DNA of 64,000 nt, taken from the NCBI GenBank assembly GCA_000381605.1, contig KB906757.1, positions 1 through 64,000 of the forward strand, written 5' to 3'. How positions within the stretch are numbered: position 1 is the first letter of the stretch; the number at the start of each line of letters is the position of its first letter. The position numbers and the translations under genes are program-made. Source of the stretch: Acidobacteriaceae bacterium KBS 89. GTDB taxonomy: Bacteria; Acidobacteriota; Terriglobia; Terriglobales; Acidobacteriaceae. The notes beneath the pieces are model-generated. The model did not search any database. It was not told the DNA's origin and worked only from the letters and a program-made list of their open reading frames with translations. Positions 40,991-50,091 of this stretch are shown here, in pieces.

Positions 40991-43222
40991 CTAAAATATT
41001 CGCCCCAGCCCGAAGAACCACGCGTAGTGGCCGCTGTCGCCGACGCTGATACCGCCGTAGATCGGTCCAATCAGCGACTTGATGACCGCCGCGCCGGAGA
41101 CATCAAACGGCAGATTCGGCGTACCCGCCGCTGCGTTCCAGACCTTGCCAATCTCAAAAAATCCCGTCGCGTAAATCGACTCCCCGAACACCGGATTCAA
41201 CTTCAACAGCTGATGAAGATATCCCGTCTGCGCCAGAAAATAATCGCTCCCAAGCAACTCCCCACGGTTGTATGCGCTCAGTCGCAGCGGCCCGCCCAGA
41301 GAGAAACCTGCCAGCCCGAGGTTTGTCGCACCGAAGCTCGTTCCTCCCGCACCAGTCCCAAAGATGATTCCTTTAGGCCCCACCGGGATAAAGTGCGACA
41401 CCGTCGTGTTCCACTGCGAATACCCGACCGAACTATTCGGGCTCTGCGTGGAGTAGGTGTAGATGGTCCGCAGCTCTGTGCCTTTCGTCGGGACCTGCAC
41501 ACTGTCCTGCCCCAGATATTGAAACCGCGCATTGCTGACAAACGGAGTTATGTGGAATGCCTGTTCAATCGGAGTTCCAATTCTCAGATTCTCGCTGTAC
41601 CACTGGTAGTCCTCACCGAAACGTAGCTCAGTCTTTGAATTGAAGATGTATCCAAGGTCAACGCCAAATCCGTTTTTCTGCTCCGTGTACTGTGCCAGTT
41701 GCTGGCTGCCGGAATAAAATGCGGATACTGTGCGTGCGTAGTAGGCCCGCGGAGAAACAAAATACCGCTTTCCCACAATCAGAGGCTTATAGAGCTCTCC
41801 GCTGATGCCGGCCACCTGGCCCACCGATGCGTTGACGCGAAGCTCCGACCCCGGCCCGACCAAGCCGAAAAAAGTCGCCCTTGCACCTATCCCAAGCTGG
41901 ATATCGTTCACGTTGTTCGACGATAGAAAGATTCCGGCATTCACAAACGGCGGCCCGTAGTCCTTCAGCCGAGGACGCACCAACAGCCCCGTCTTGTCGT
42001 CCTTGTCGATCAGGTTGTAGCTGATACTCGAGTAGAGCCCCGTCCCCTGCAGGTCGGTGATCGAATTCTCGATCGCCGTCGTATTGATGGGCTTGTTCAC
42101 ATATTGCGTAAATTCATTCGCGATCTCGGTCTGACGGACTCCGTGCATTCCATAGATGTCCACAAACTGAGGCTCGGGGAGGATCGTCCTGCGCCGCGAG
42201 TTCCTCTGCTTCACATAGGCCTGCCAGTCGGCATCGTTGACGGCATACATTTCCAGCTCCGTCGCATGCTCCTGCGCTATCAGCACGCCCTGCGGAATGA
42301 TCTCGGCACTCTTCTCGAAGTCGCTCGATGTGAACTTGCTTACATCCGCCTTCAGTAGAATGTTCGCGTCCTTCATGCTGTTCAGCTCGTTGGCGGAGAT
42401 CATGATCTCAACGTTCCTGCCCGCCACTCCCACGAGCGAATCCAGGCTCTTTTTGTTGAACGGGCCCGTGTCCAGATACACCGCGATCACAATGTCAGCG
42501 CCCATGCCCCGCGCTACATTCACGGGAAGATTATTCACCGCCCCACCATCGGAGTAGACCTGCGTTCCATGCTCCACCGGCGCAAAGACCCCGGGAATTG
42601 ACATCGTCGAACGCATCGCCTGCGCTAGCGATCCGTCCTTGAAGACGTGCTCCTTGCCCGTCGTCATATCGGTCGCCACACAACGGAAAGGAATCGGCAG
42701 ATCGTTGAAGTCCTTCATGTCGTAGTACGGCAGCGCCTTCTCGTCCAACAGCAGCCCTACGGCCGAGCCGGAGTTCAACCCGTTCGGAAAGCTGATCCCA
42801 TGCTTCAATCCAAACTCCAACCGGTTCGGAAACGCGAGTTTGTCTTCTTTCCTTCTGTAGCTCAACGCTGGAAATGGTGTTTGCCCGCTCAATACCCCGG
42901 TCCAGTTAACTCCGCCAACGAACTCCGAGATCTCCTGCGGGCTCATGCCCGAGGCATAAAGCCCACCCACCAGGCCGCCCATGCTGGTGCCAGCCACGTA
43001 GTCCACCGGAATGTGATGCGCCTCAATCCACTCAATCACACCGATATGTGCGAACCCAAGCGCTCCCCCACCCTCAAACACCAGCGCGACTTTGGGCCGT
43101 GATGCAGGCTTCACCACCGGCTGTTGCGCTCCAGCCGAGGGCAGGACCAACAATACTGCGAGCAACGCGACGACAGAACGAGCCCCAAGACGATAGGTGA
43201 TGGCCGTGCGGGAAAAATTCAT
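40991..43222 (-). CDS. Patatin-like phospholipase fused to POTRA and BamA-type barrel (PlpD-like)
   Basis: 743 residues. A signal peptide (SVVALLAVLLVLPSAGAQ) precedes a patatin domain (about 43-310) with oxyanion loop GGGALG (51-56), nucleophile Ser80 in GTSMG and catalytic Asp225 in SDGGAVNN. A POTRA-like module follows (about 345-415, PQFVDIYGMHGVRQTEIANEF...LVRPRLKDYGPPFV). The rest (about 420-743) is a BamA/surface-antigen 16-strand barrel ending FFGLGRIF, with a terminal aromatic. This is the type Vd secretion architecture (PlpD): the lipase crosses or stays at the outer membrane. It is transcribed alone. Confidence 0.92.
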   Translation of the reverse strand: MNFSRTAITYRLGARSVVALLAVLLVLPSAGAQQPVVKPASRPKVALVFEGGGALGFAHIGVIEWIEAHHIPVDYVAGTSMGGLVGGLYASGMSPQEISEFVGGVNWTGVLSGQTPFPALSYRRKEDKLAFPNRLEFGLKHGISFPNGLNSGSAVGLLLDEKALPYYDMKDFNDLPIPFRCVATDMTTGKEHVFKDGSLAQAMRSTMSIPGVFAPVEHGTQVYSDGGAVNNLPVNVARGMGADIVIAVYLDTGPFNKKSLDSLVGVAGRNVEIMISANELNSMKDANILLKADVSKFTSSDFEKSAEIIPQGVLIAQEHATELEMYAVNDADWQAYVKQRNSRRRTILPEPQFVDIYGMHGVRQTEIANEFTQYVNKPINTTAIENSITDLQGTGLYSSISYNLIDKDDKTGLLVRPRLKDYGPPFVNAGIFLSSNNVNDIQLGIGARATFFGLVGPGSELRVNASVGQVAGISGELYKPLIVGKRYFVSPRAYYARTVSAFYSGSQQLAQYTEQKNGFGVDLGYIFNSKTELRFGEDYQWYSENLRIGTPIEQAFHITPFVSNARFQYLGQDSVQVPTKGTELRTIYTYSTQSPNSSVGYSQWNTTVSHFIPVGPKGIIFGTGAGGTSFGATNLGLAGFSLGGPLRLSAYNRGELLGSDYFLAQTGYLHQLLKLNPVFGESIYATGFFEIGKVWNAAAGTPNLPFDVSGAAVIKSLIGPIYGGISVGDSGHYAWFFGLGRIF

Positions 43223-43411
43223 GGAGAAGGCCTCGCCCGAAATTTCTGGTTAATGGTTCGAACGGCGGCCAATGCTTCGATCGATCACGTTCGGCGTACC
43301 GTATCCCCAGCCTAATCAAACCCATGTCTGCCGTCACCTACGGTGAACCAACAGATGTACTGCATCGCTAAGATCAAACTTCCTGCGATCAAAACAGCAT
43401 TCGCACCTTAA

Positions 43412-43441
43412 CAAGAAAAGACGCCCGCGAGGGGCGTCTTT
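43412..43441 (-). terminator. Intrinsic terminator of the RNase J gene
   Basis: The minus-strand stem AAAGACGCCC / GGGCGTCTTT (plus-strand arms 43417-43426 and 43432-43441) has a 5-base loop and is followed by TTCTTG. It lies 20 bases after the RNase J stop. Confidence 0.8.
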
Positions 43442-43460
43442 CTGCTGCCGGAAGACAGCG

Positions 43461-45125
43461 TCAAATCTCCAGGATCACCGGCATGATCAAAGGCCGGCGA
43501 CTCGTACTCTTCTGGATGTACCGCTTCAGATCATTGCGGATCTTCTCTTTGATTACGCCGTAGTCGGCCTTCTCTTCCGCAGAAGACCCGTCCAGCGTCC
43601 GCTGCACCACCTGACGCGCCTCAACGATCAGGCTCTCTTCAGCAATCGCCGTTCCCCGCATCACAATCTCCGGAGGATTTTCCAGCCTGCCCGTCCGTTT
43701 ATTAATCTGGATGATCGGCAGTACGATTCCATCTTCGCTCAGGTGCTTGCGGTCGCGAATCACGATGTCTTCGACGACGTCAGTCGAGGCCCCGCCCGAA
43801 TCGATACAGACACGACCGACGGTGATCTTGGCCGTCTTCGTTGCCGAATCCTTGTCGACTTCGAGGACGTCACCGTCCTCCAGCAGGATCGCCTTCTCGA
43901 CCACGCCCATCGAACCAGCCAGCTCTGCATGACGCTTCAGGTGGCGATAGTCTCCGTGAATCGGAATGAAGAACTTCGGACGAACCAGGTTGATCATCAA
44001 CCGCAGCTCCTCCTGACTTCCGTGTCCGCTCACATGGATCAGGCCGGACTGCCCGTCGTCATAGATCACCTCTGCATCGCGACGCTCCAGATGGTCGATC
44101 ACACGGTAGATTGACTTCTCGTTGCCCGGAATGACTCGGGAACTCAGCAGCACGGTATCACCGGCGTCGATCTTCGCAAACTTGTGGTTGTTCACCGCGG
44201 CGCGGCTCAACGCGCTCATCGGCTCCCCTTGCGTTCCGCTGATCAGGATCATCAACTTGTTCGGCGGAGTGTCACGAATCTGACCTGGGTTGATGATCAG
44301 CCCCTGCGGCGGATCAAGATAACCGAGGTCCTGGGCAATCTCGGTCGAATTATCCAAAGACCGCCCGATGATGGCAACCTTGCGCCCATGATTATGGGCC
44401 AGTTCCATCGCCAACCGGATTCGGTGGATCGAGGAAGAGAAACAACTGAAAAACAACTTCTTCTTGGCTTGAGAAAATATCTCGTCCAGCCGTGGCCGCA
44501 CAGCGCGTTCGCTTGGTGTGTATCCGCTCCGGTCGACGTTGGTCGAGTCCTGCAGGAGAACAAGCACGCCCTGTTTGCCCAGTTCGGCAAACGCGTGCAG
44601 ATCGAATGGCTTGTTGTCCGGTGGAGAAAGATCCACCTTGAAGTCCCCTGTGTGCAGCACGGTGCCAACCGGCGTGTGGATCGCAAGCGCCACGCAATCC
44701 ACCAGAGAGTGCGTCACACGGATCGGCATCACGGAGAACGGCCCGAGTGTCAGCCGTCTGCCCGGGATCATCTCGATCAGGTCAGCATCATCGAGCAGAT
44801 TGTGTTCTTCGAGCTTGCCCTCAACGAGCGCCAGGGTGAACTCAGTCCCGTAGACAGGTACGTTTAGTTCGGACAGAATCCACGGCAGGCCGCCGATATG
44901 GTCTTCATGCCCATGAGTCAAAAGGATCGCGCGAACCTTCTCGCGGTTTTCAGTCAAATAGCTGATATCCGGGACAACAATGTCCACACCCAGCAACTCT
45001 TCTTCAGGAAACATCAGTCCGGCGTCGATGACAATAATGTCATCCTGCCAGCGGATAGCCATGCAGTTCATACCGAACTCGCCCAGGCCACCCAGCGGAA
45101 TCAACTTCAATTTATCTTGTGCCAT
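43461..45125 (-). CDS. rnj: Ribonuclease J
   Basis: Metallo-beta-lactamase/beta-CASP ribonuclease with 5'-3' exo- and endonuclease activity on mRNA and rRNA. 554 residues; the zinc motif HGHEDHIGG begins at about residue 71. LHTGDFKVD and the beta-CASP block (SCFSSSIHRIRLAMELAHNHGRKVAIIGRSLD) follow. SGHGSQEELRLMINLVRPKFFIPIHGDYRHLKRH contains the later zinc ligands. The C-terminal domain is typical. The start was taken at ATG 45125; a TTG one codon earlier exists. It is single-gene with its own terminator. Confidence 0.95.
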   Translation of the reverse strand: MAQDKLKLIPLGGLGEFGMNCMAIRWQDDIIVIDAGLMFPEEELLGVDIVVPDISYLTENREKVRAILLTHGHEDHIGGLPWILSELNVPVYGTEFTLALVEGKLEEHNLLDDADLIEMIPGRRLTLGPFSVMPIRVTHSLVDCVALAIHTPVGTVLHTGDFKVDLSPPDNKPFDLHAFAELGKQGVLVLLQDSTNVDRSGYTPSERAVRPRLDEIFSQAKKKLFFSCFSSSIHRIRLAMELAHNHGRKVAIIGRSLDNSTEIAQDLGYLDPPQGLIINPGQIRDTPPNKLMILISGTQGEPMSALSRAAVNNHKFAKIDAGDTVLLSSRVIPGNEKSIYRVIDHLERRDAEVIYDDGQSGLIHVSGHGSQEELRLMINLVRPKFFIPIHGDYRHLKRHAELAGSMGVVEKAILLEDGDVLEVDKDSATKTAKITVGRVCIDSGGASTDVVEDIVIRDRKHLSEDGIVLPIIQINKRTGRLENPPEIVMRGTAIAEESLIVEARQVVQRTLDGSSAEEKADYGVIKEKIRNDLKRYIQKSTSRRPLIMPVILEI

Positions 45126-45382
45126 CAACCATTAAGCTTACCATCGCTGCCTGAACGCCTGTGAATAGCACGGTTGCAAGGTCGCTATCGAAAGACTCGA
45201 ATCGACAGAATGACAGCGCTCCGGAGCTTCGCCGCAACCGAAGCGGAACGCAGTCGTGAAGGCAAGCGACTCTCACAACGATAAGGACGACTAGACCTCC
45301 AGAATGGCGGGAATAAATGTGCCGCGACTCAGTTATCGAAGTTCGTGAGCACTAGATTCGGGTTCGGCCATGAGGTCGGAAG

Positions 45383-46651
45383 ATGTCAAAAAAGATCCAC
45401 CCTTTGACTTCTGTGCGTTTCTTTGCGGCATTCCTTGTGCTGTTTCACCATTCGGTGCGGACTTTTCTGCCTACCTTCTCCAGTCGGGAGGCTCATGGCC
45501 CGCCGAATGATATTGCCGGCATCGTTTCCCTTGCGTTCCCCGTTTCGGTCAGTTTTTTCTTCCTGCTCTCCGGTTACGTGCTGAGCTTTGTGTATTTGCG
45601 TGACGGGCGGGCCGTCGATAAGAGCAATTTTTTCGCTGCAAGGTTTGCGCGCCTTTATCCTCTGTACTTTGTCGTATTGGCACTCGATACACCGGAGCTT
45701 CTAGCAGCCGAAGTGCGGCGATACGGTATGAAGATTGGGCTGACCAAGACGGCAGAGATATTTGCAGCAAATGTGGTGATGCTACAAGTCTGGAAACCAA
45801 GTCGGCTGCTTCGCATCAATCCTTCCACGTGGTCTCTTTGCGGAGAAGCCTTCTTTTGTGTTTGCTTCCCGATGCTCGGCGTTTTGCTCTGGAAGCTGCG
45901 CGGAACGTGGCTGTGGATGACCGCATTGGCTCTCTACATGGGAGGGCAGGAGCTGGCCTGGGGGATGAGGTCCCATTTGGGTCTTGAAATGGCACTGAGC
46001 TTGCCGCCGCTGCATCTTTCAACGTTTTCGCTGGGCGTTTTACTGGCCCGTTGGCAGACCTTGCAACAGGAGCGAAGGGGCACAGCGCAGGTACGAATGT
46101 GGCAGGCGAACACTGTGCTGGGGTTGTCGGTTGGCGGCATTATTTTGAGTGCGCTGCTCGTTCCTTTTTTTCGTATACCGGCTCCCTATAACAATGGCCT
46201 GCTGACGCCGATATTTGCAGGCTTCATCTGGGCGCTGTCAGTGGCCCCCACCCCGCTCGCGCGGTGGTTATGTGGGAGATGGCTAGCTGCCCTGGGGAAT
46301 GCCAGTTATGCGCTGTACCTTATCCACATGCCAATTCTTGGCGTGTTTCGGCACTTTCATTGGGTGACCCCTGCGTTCTATCCGGTATATCTCGCACTCT
46401 GTGTGGGATTGAGTTTGTTGACCTTCCGCCATTTCGAGACACCGGTCCGCCTCTGGCTGTTGGAACGATTCCATACGCAGTCGCTGCGAAATATGCCAGG
46501 ACACCTTGCCGCATCGATGCACCCGGTGCCACCACACCCGCATCCGATTAGCGAAGGCCAAACAGGTTCAATATCCAACCTCACGGAGATTCCTCATGTC
46601 TACCCCGGAACAGTACGACGCAATCGTCATCGGCAGCGGAGAAGCAGGTAA
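45383..46651 (+). CDS. Acyltransferase-3 family membrane protein
   Basis: O-acyltransferase-like protein of 422 residues with about ten membrane helices. SVRFFAAFLVLFHHSVRTFL (10-29) holds the family H-x-x-R-type catalytic region (HHSVR). SLCGEAFFCVCFPML and LGNASYALYLIHMPILGVF are also typical. Targets include sugars of lipopolysaccharide, exopolysaccharide or peptidoglycan; the precise one is unknown. The last 55 residues (from about PGHLAAS) are hydrophilic and Pro/His rich, and their final 18 codons overlap the start of the next gene in another frame. AGGTCGGAAG precedes the ATG. Confidence 0.85.
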   Translation: MSKKIHPLTSVRFFAAFLVLFHHSVRTFLPTFSSREAHGPPNDIAGIVSLAFPVSVSFFFLLSGYVLSFVYLRDGRAVDKSNFFAARFARLYPLYFVVLALDTPELLAAEVRRYGMKIGLTKTAEIFAANVVMLQVWKPSRLLRINPSTWSLCGEAFFCVCFPMLGVLLWKLRGTWLWMTALALYMGGQELAWGMRSHLGLEMALSLPPLHLSTFSLGVLLARWQTLQQERRGTAQVRMWQANTVLGLSVGGIILSALLVPFFRIPAPYNNGLLTPIFAGFIWALSVAPTPLARWLCGRWLAALGNASYALYLIHMPILGVFRHFHWVTPAFYPVYLALCVGLSLLTFRHFETPVRLWLLERFHTQSLRNMPGHLAASMHPVPPHPHPISEGQTGSISNLTEIPHVYPGTVRRNRHRQRRSR

Positions 46652-48014
46652 ATGGATGGCCTGGACGCTTGGCGCACAGGGTCAACGTGTCATCGCTTTG
46701 GAAGACAAACGGATCGGCGGCGCCTGCCCCAACGTTGCATGCCTCCCAAGCAAGAACCTCGTCCACAGCGCCAAAGTCGCCTCGTTCTTTCAACGCGGCC
46801 CGGAATTCGGAATCGTCCCCGGCGACTGGCACGTCGATATGGCAGGCGTTAACGCCCGCCGCCAGCGCTTGGTCGATCACAACGTGCAAGTGCACCTCGC
46901 CAACTTCGCCAAAAGCCACTCTGAGATCGTGATGGGCTTCGGCCGCTTCGTCGCTGAGAGAACTATTGAAGTCGCGCTCAACGCCGGTGGCACGCGGACC
47001 CTGCGCTCCGACCGTATCTTCCTCGCCACCGGCTCCCGTGCCACGATCGAACCTATTCCCGGGCTCACCGAATCCAAACCGCTCACCCACATTGAAGCCC
47101 TTGAGCTCACCGTTCTTCCTGAACACCTCATCATCGTCGGCGGCGGTTTCGTCGGCCTCGAATTCGCTCAGGCGATGCGCCGGTTTGGCGCCCGCGTCAC
47201 CGTCGTCGAACGCAACCCGAGCCTCGCCCACCAAGAAGATCCTGACGTAGTCGAAGGACTCCAGCAACTCTTCCACGATGACGGCATCGAGGTTATCGCC
47301 GACGCTGAAATCAGCCGCGTCGAGGGCTTGTCCGGGACGAGCGTCAGCCTCTACCTGCAGCTCCCGAGTGGTAAAACCGTCCTCCAGGGCTCGCACTTGC
47401 TCGTCGCCACCGGACGGACACCCAACACACAAAACATGGGCCTCGAAGTCGTCGGTATCAAAACAACGCCGGCCGGACACATCCAGGTCAACGATCGCCT
47501 GGAGACCACAGCACCCGGTGTCTGGGCCATGGGAGACTGCGCCGGGTCCCCTCACTTCACCCACATCTCCTACGACGACTTCCGCACCGTCCGCGACAAC
47601 CTCGGCGGAGCCAACCGCACAACAGCAGGGCGTCAGGTCCCCTTCTGCGCCTTCATCGATCCCGAACTGGCCCACGTCGGCCTACGCGAAAGCGAAGCAA
47701 AACGACAAGGGATTCCCTATCGTCTTACCAAGGTCTCCATGCAGTCCAACCTCCGTGCCAGCACCATCTCAGAGACCCGCGGTTTCATAAAGGCCCTCGT
47801 CTCCTCAGACGACCGCATCCTCGGCTTCACGGCCTTCGGAGCGGATGTTGGAGAACTTCTTCCCGTCGTGCAGTTGGCAATGTCAGCCAACCTGCCCTAC
47901 ACAGCGATTCGGTCTCTCATCGTCACGCATCCGACTATCTCGGAAGGTCTCGTCACCCTGTTCTCTGCCGTGCCATCGCTGACGCCGAATACTCCCGCAC
48001 CCGGAGGTCATTAG
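46596..48014 (+). CDS. Class I pyridine nucleotide-disulfide oxidoreductase (MerA/Lpd-like)
   Basis: 472 residues. The FAD motif is GSGEAGKW (13-20). The redox pair Cys44-Cys49 is in GGACPNVACLPSKN, and VGGGFVGLEFAQAMRRFGARVTVVERNPSL is the NAD(P)H motif. The C-terminal VTHPTISEGLV holds the His-Glu pair that activates the thiols. This is the family of dihydrolipoamide dehydrogenase, glutathione and mercuric reductases; no MerA N-terminal domain is present, so the substrate is open. The ATG at 46596 has GGAG eight bases upstream and lies inside the 3' end of the acyltransferase gene (56-base overlap), indicating co-translation. Confidence 0.9.
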   Translation: MSTPEQYDAIVIGSGEAGKWMAWTLGAQGQRVIALEDKRIGGACPNVACLPSKNLVHSAKVASFFQRGPEFGIVPGDWHVDMAGVNARRQRLVDHNVQVHLANFAKSHSEIVMGFGRFVAERTIEVALNAGGTRTLRSDRIFLATGSRATIEPIPGLTESKPLTHIEALELTVLPEHLIIVGGGFVGLEFAQAMRRFGARVTVVERNPSLAHQEDPDVVEGLQQLFHDDGIEVIADAEISRVEGLSGTSVSLYLQLPSGKTVLQGSHLLVATGRTPNTQNMGLEVVGIKTTPAGHIQVNDRLETTAPGVWAMGDCAGSPHFTHISYDDFRTVRDNLGGANRTTAGRQVPFCAFIDPELAHVGLRESEAKRQGIPYRLTKVSMQSNLRASTISETRGFIKALVSSDDRILGFTAFGADVGELLPVVQLAMSANLPYTAIRSLIVTHPTISEGLVTLFSAVPSLTPNTPAPGGH

Positions 48015-48088
48015 TCGCCGCAGAAGATTTCCACAGAAAAATTAAAAAAAATGGCGTGTTTTTAGAGGCTCAAAAAGTGGCATCCAAA

Positions 48089-48145
48089 CACCACGATTTA
48101 CCACGCAATTCACCACAACTTCACCACGATTTACCACCACGAATT
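48089..48145. repeat. 11-bp tandem repeat, CACCACGATTT-type, five units
   Basis: Successive units are CACCACGATTT (48089), ACCACGCAATT (48100), CACCACAACTT (48111), CACCACGATTT (48122) and ACCACCACGAATT (48133). The 16-base CACCACGATTTACCAC occurs identically at 48089-48104 and 48122-48137. Spacing of 11 bases puts each copy on nearly the same face of the DNA helix. It lies between the convergent oxidoreductase and dapD genes and ends at the dapD stop. Confidence 0.75.
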
Positions 48146-48995
48146 AGCGCAAAATGTCCTCTAACACCAAGGAAAGCTCGGTTTTCTCGTCGCGATATTT
48201 AACTATTACCGGAGCAGCCAAACTCAACCCCCATTCCGCGCCCTTGCCTTTTGTTACACTTCGCGACCCTGGCACCACCACCGCACCCTCAGGAATAATC
48301 AGCGGCATATCCTCAGTCGCCTTATAAATCTCCCCCTTCACCAAGTCATACACCGGCGTTCCCCGCGTCAACACCGTTCCAGCCGCTAAAACCGCGCGCT
48401 TTCGCACTACCGTCCCCTCGAATACGCCGGTGTTTCCACCGATCAGGCAATCATCCTCAATGATGACGGGACTGGCGTTCACCGGCTCCAACACTCCACC
48501 AATCTGAGCAGCCGCACTAAGATGAACCCTCTTACCGATCTGCGCGCAGCTCCCAACCAGAGCGTGCGAATCCACCATCGTTCCCTCGTCGACATAAGCG
48601 CCTACGTTGACATACGACGGAGGGATGACTGCGACCCCTTTGGCAACATACGCTCCAGACCGGACACTGACGCCGCCGGGCACCACGCGCACTCCGTCAG
48701 CAACAACGAACCGACGTACCGGATAGGTGTGCTTATCGATGAAACGGAGGGTATCGCCGCCCATCTCGATCATCGTGCCAATGCGGAATCCAAGCAAAAT
48801 TCCACGCTTCACCCACGCATTCACCTTCCAACCGAGCGGAAGTGATGCATCCGGTTCCGCCGCTCGAAGCTGACCTGTTTCGAGCGCGGTTCGCAGCTCA
48901 AAGAACGCCGCCTCTGCCTCGGCGTTTCCAATGGCCGTCGCCCCCTGCGCAAACCAATTTTCAATCCGCTCCTGCAACGTTCCCTTCAAATCCAA
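48144..48995 (-). CDS. dapD: Tetrahydrodipicolinate N-succinyltransferase
   Basis: Converts tetrahydrodipicolinate and succinyl-CoA to N-succinyl-2-amino-6-oxopimelate in the succinylase branch of lysine/diaminopimelate synthesis. 283 residues; a helical N-terminal part (1-95) precedes the left-handed beta helix of hexapeptide repeats (GVSVRSGAYVAKGVAVIPPSYVNVGAYVDEGTMVDSHALVGSCAQIG onwards). DDCLIGGNTGVFEGTVVRKRAVLAAGTVLTRGT is typical. The start is TTG at 48995 with AAGGTG five bases upstream. It is the last gene of the aspartate-family run; a phased 11-bp repeat lies just beyond its stop. Confidence 0.93.
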   Translation of the reverse strand: MDLKGTLQERIENWFAQGATAIGNAEAEAAFFELRTALETGQLRAAEPDASLPLGWKVNAWVKRGILLGFRIGTMIEMGGDTLRFIDKHTYPVRRFVVADGVRVVPGGVSVRSGAYVAKGVAVIPPSYVNVGAYVDEGTMVDSHALVGSCAQIGKRVHLSAAAQIGGVLEPVNASPVIIEDDCLIGGNTGVFEGTVVRKRAVLAAGTVLTRGTPVYDLVKGEIYKATEDMPLIIPEGAVVVPGSRSVTKGKGAEWGLSLAAPVIVKYRDEKTELSLVLEDILR

Positions 48996-49045
48996 TCTTC
49001 ACCTTTTCCATTTCGCAAATAAGTCATGGCTTGCAATATTTCGGC

Positions 49046-49966
49046 TTAAAACATCCGCAGATCTTCGCCCGTAGCGGGGACACCCACTAACATTCCAAGC
49101 TCGCCGACCATGCGCTCCAGCTTCCGCCGTGTCGCGTCTGACACGGGAACCATTGGCAGGCGCAAAACGTCCTCGCCTCGACCGAGCATGTGCAAGACCG
49201 CCTTCACCGGGGCGGGGCTGGCCTCCCAGAAGTTTGCCTGCATGAGACGGAAGAACTGGCGGTTGATTCGCCGCGCGTCGACCCAGTCGTTCCCCAGCGC
49301 TGCTCGAACCATACGCGCCATTTGCCCGGGAAGTACGTTCGAGGCCACTGAAACCAATCCTGCGCCTCCCAGGGCGAGTATCGGCAATGCCAAGCCATCG
49401 TCCCCGGCAAATACTTTGAAGCTTCTCGGAGCGGTCGTGAGCAATTCAGTGATCTGGGCCAGATTGCCACTGGACTCTTTGACGCCAATCACATTTTTCA
49501 GCTCCGCCAGCCGCAGCACGGTCGCTGGCTCCAGGTTCGCACCTGTCCGTGAAGGGATGTTGTAGAGCAGAATCGGCAGTTCGGTCGCCTCGGCGATTGC
49601 CCGGAAGTGCTGGAACTGCCCTTCCTGGCCGGGCCGGTTGTAGTAGGGATTTGCGGTCAATATCCCCGTCAATCCGTGCACCCTTGATAGCTTTCGCGCA
49701 CGGGCTACAGCCTCGTGGGTTGCATTATGGGTGCAGCCGGCGAATACCGGGATGCGACCGGACGTCGTAGCAACCACGACTTCAATGACGCGCAGCCACT
49801 CCGCTTCAGTCAGCGTCGAGGCTTCGCCAGTTGTCCCGCATGGGACAAGAAAATCGATCCCGCTTTCAATCTGCCAGTTGACCAGCGCGTGGAGCGCGGG
49901 TTCATCCACGCCGCCATCCCGTCGAAAGGGAGTTACCAGCGCCGTTCCACAACCCATCAATTCCAT
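49046..49966 (-). CDS. dapA: 4-hydroxy-tetrahydrodipicolinate synthase
   Basis: Class I aldolase condensing pyruvate and aspartate semialdehyde. 306 residues; Schiff-base Lys163 in GVKESSGN, Thr45/Thr46 in PCGTTGEAS and Tyr135 in LLYNIPSRTG form the catalytic set. TANPYYNRPGQEGQFQHFRAIAEAT is the family block. A double-M start exists; the ATG at 49966 is used. It is followed by dapD after 50 bases and preceded by a terminator. Confidence 0.95.
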   Translation of the reverse strand: MELMGCGTALVTPFRRDGGVDEPALHALVNWQIESGIDFLVPCGTTGEASTLTEAEWLRVIEVVVATTSGRIPVFAGCTHNATHEAVARARKLSRVHGLTGILTANPYYNRPGQEGQFQHFRAIAEATELPILLYNIPSRTGANLEPATVLRLAELKNVIGVKESSGNLAQITELLTTAPRSFKVFAGDDGLALPILALGGAGLVSVASNVLPGQMARMVRAALGNDWVDARRINRQFFRLMQANFWEASPAPVKAVLHMLGRGEDVLRLPMVPVSDATRRKLERMVGELGMLVGVPATGEDLRMF

Positions 49967-50038
49967 AGTGAGTTTAAGTTTACCGCGTCAGGATTGTTGA
50001 TTTCGCGGCAGAGAGCGATTCGAGCCAAAGAACTATGA

Positions 50039-50071
50039 AAAGGCCCCGGCAATCGATTGGCCGGGGCCTTT
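50039..50071 (-). terminator. Intrinsic terminator after the Tat-type aminotransferase gene
   Basis: AAAGGCCCCGGC (50039-50050) and GCCGGGGCCTTT (50060-50071) form a perfect 12-bp stem with a 9-base loop, followed by a short T-run on the minus strand. dapA and dapD therefore need, at least in part, their own promoter. Confidence 0.85.
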
Positions 50072-50091
50072 GGAGCTATTTCCGGTAGTTA

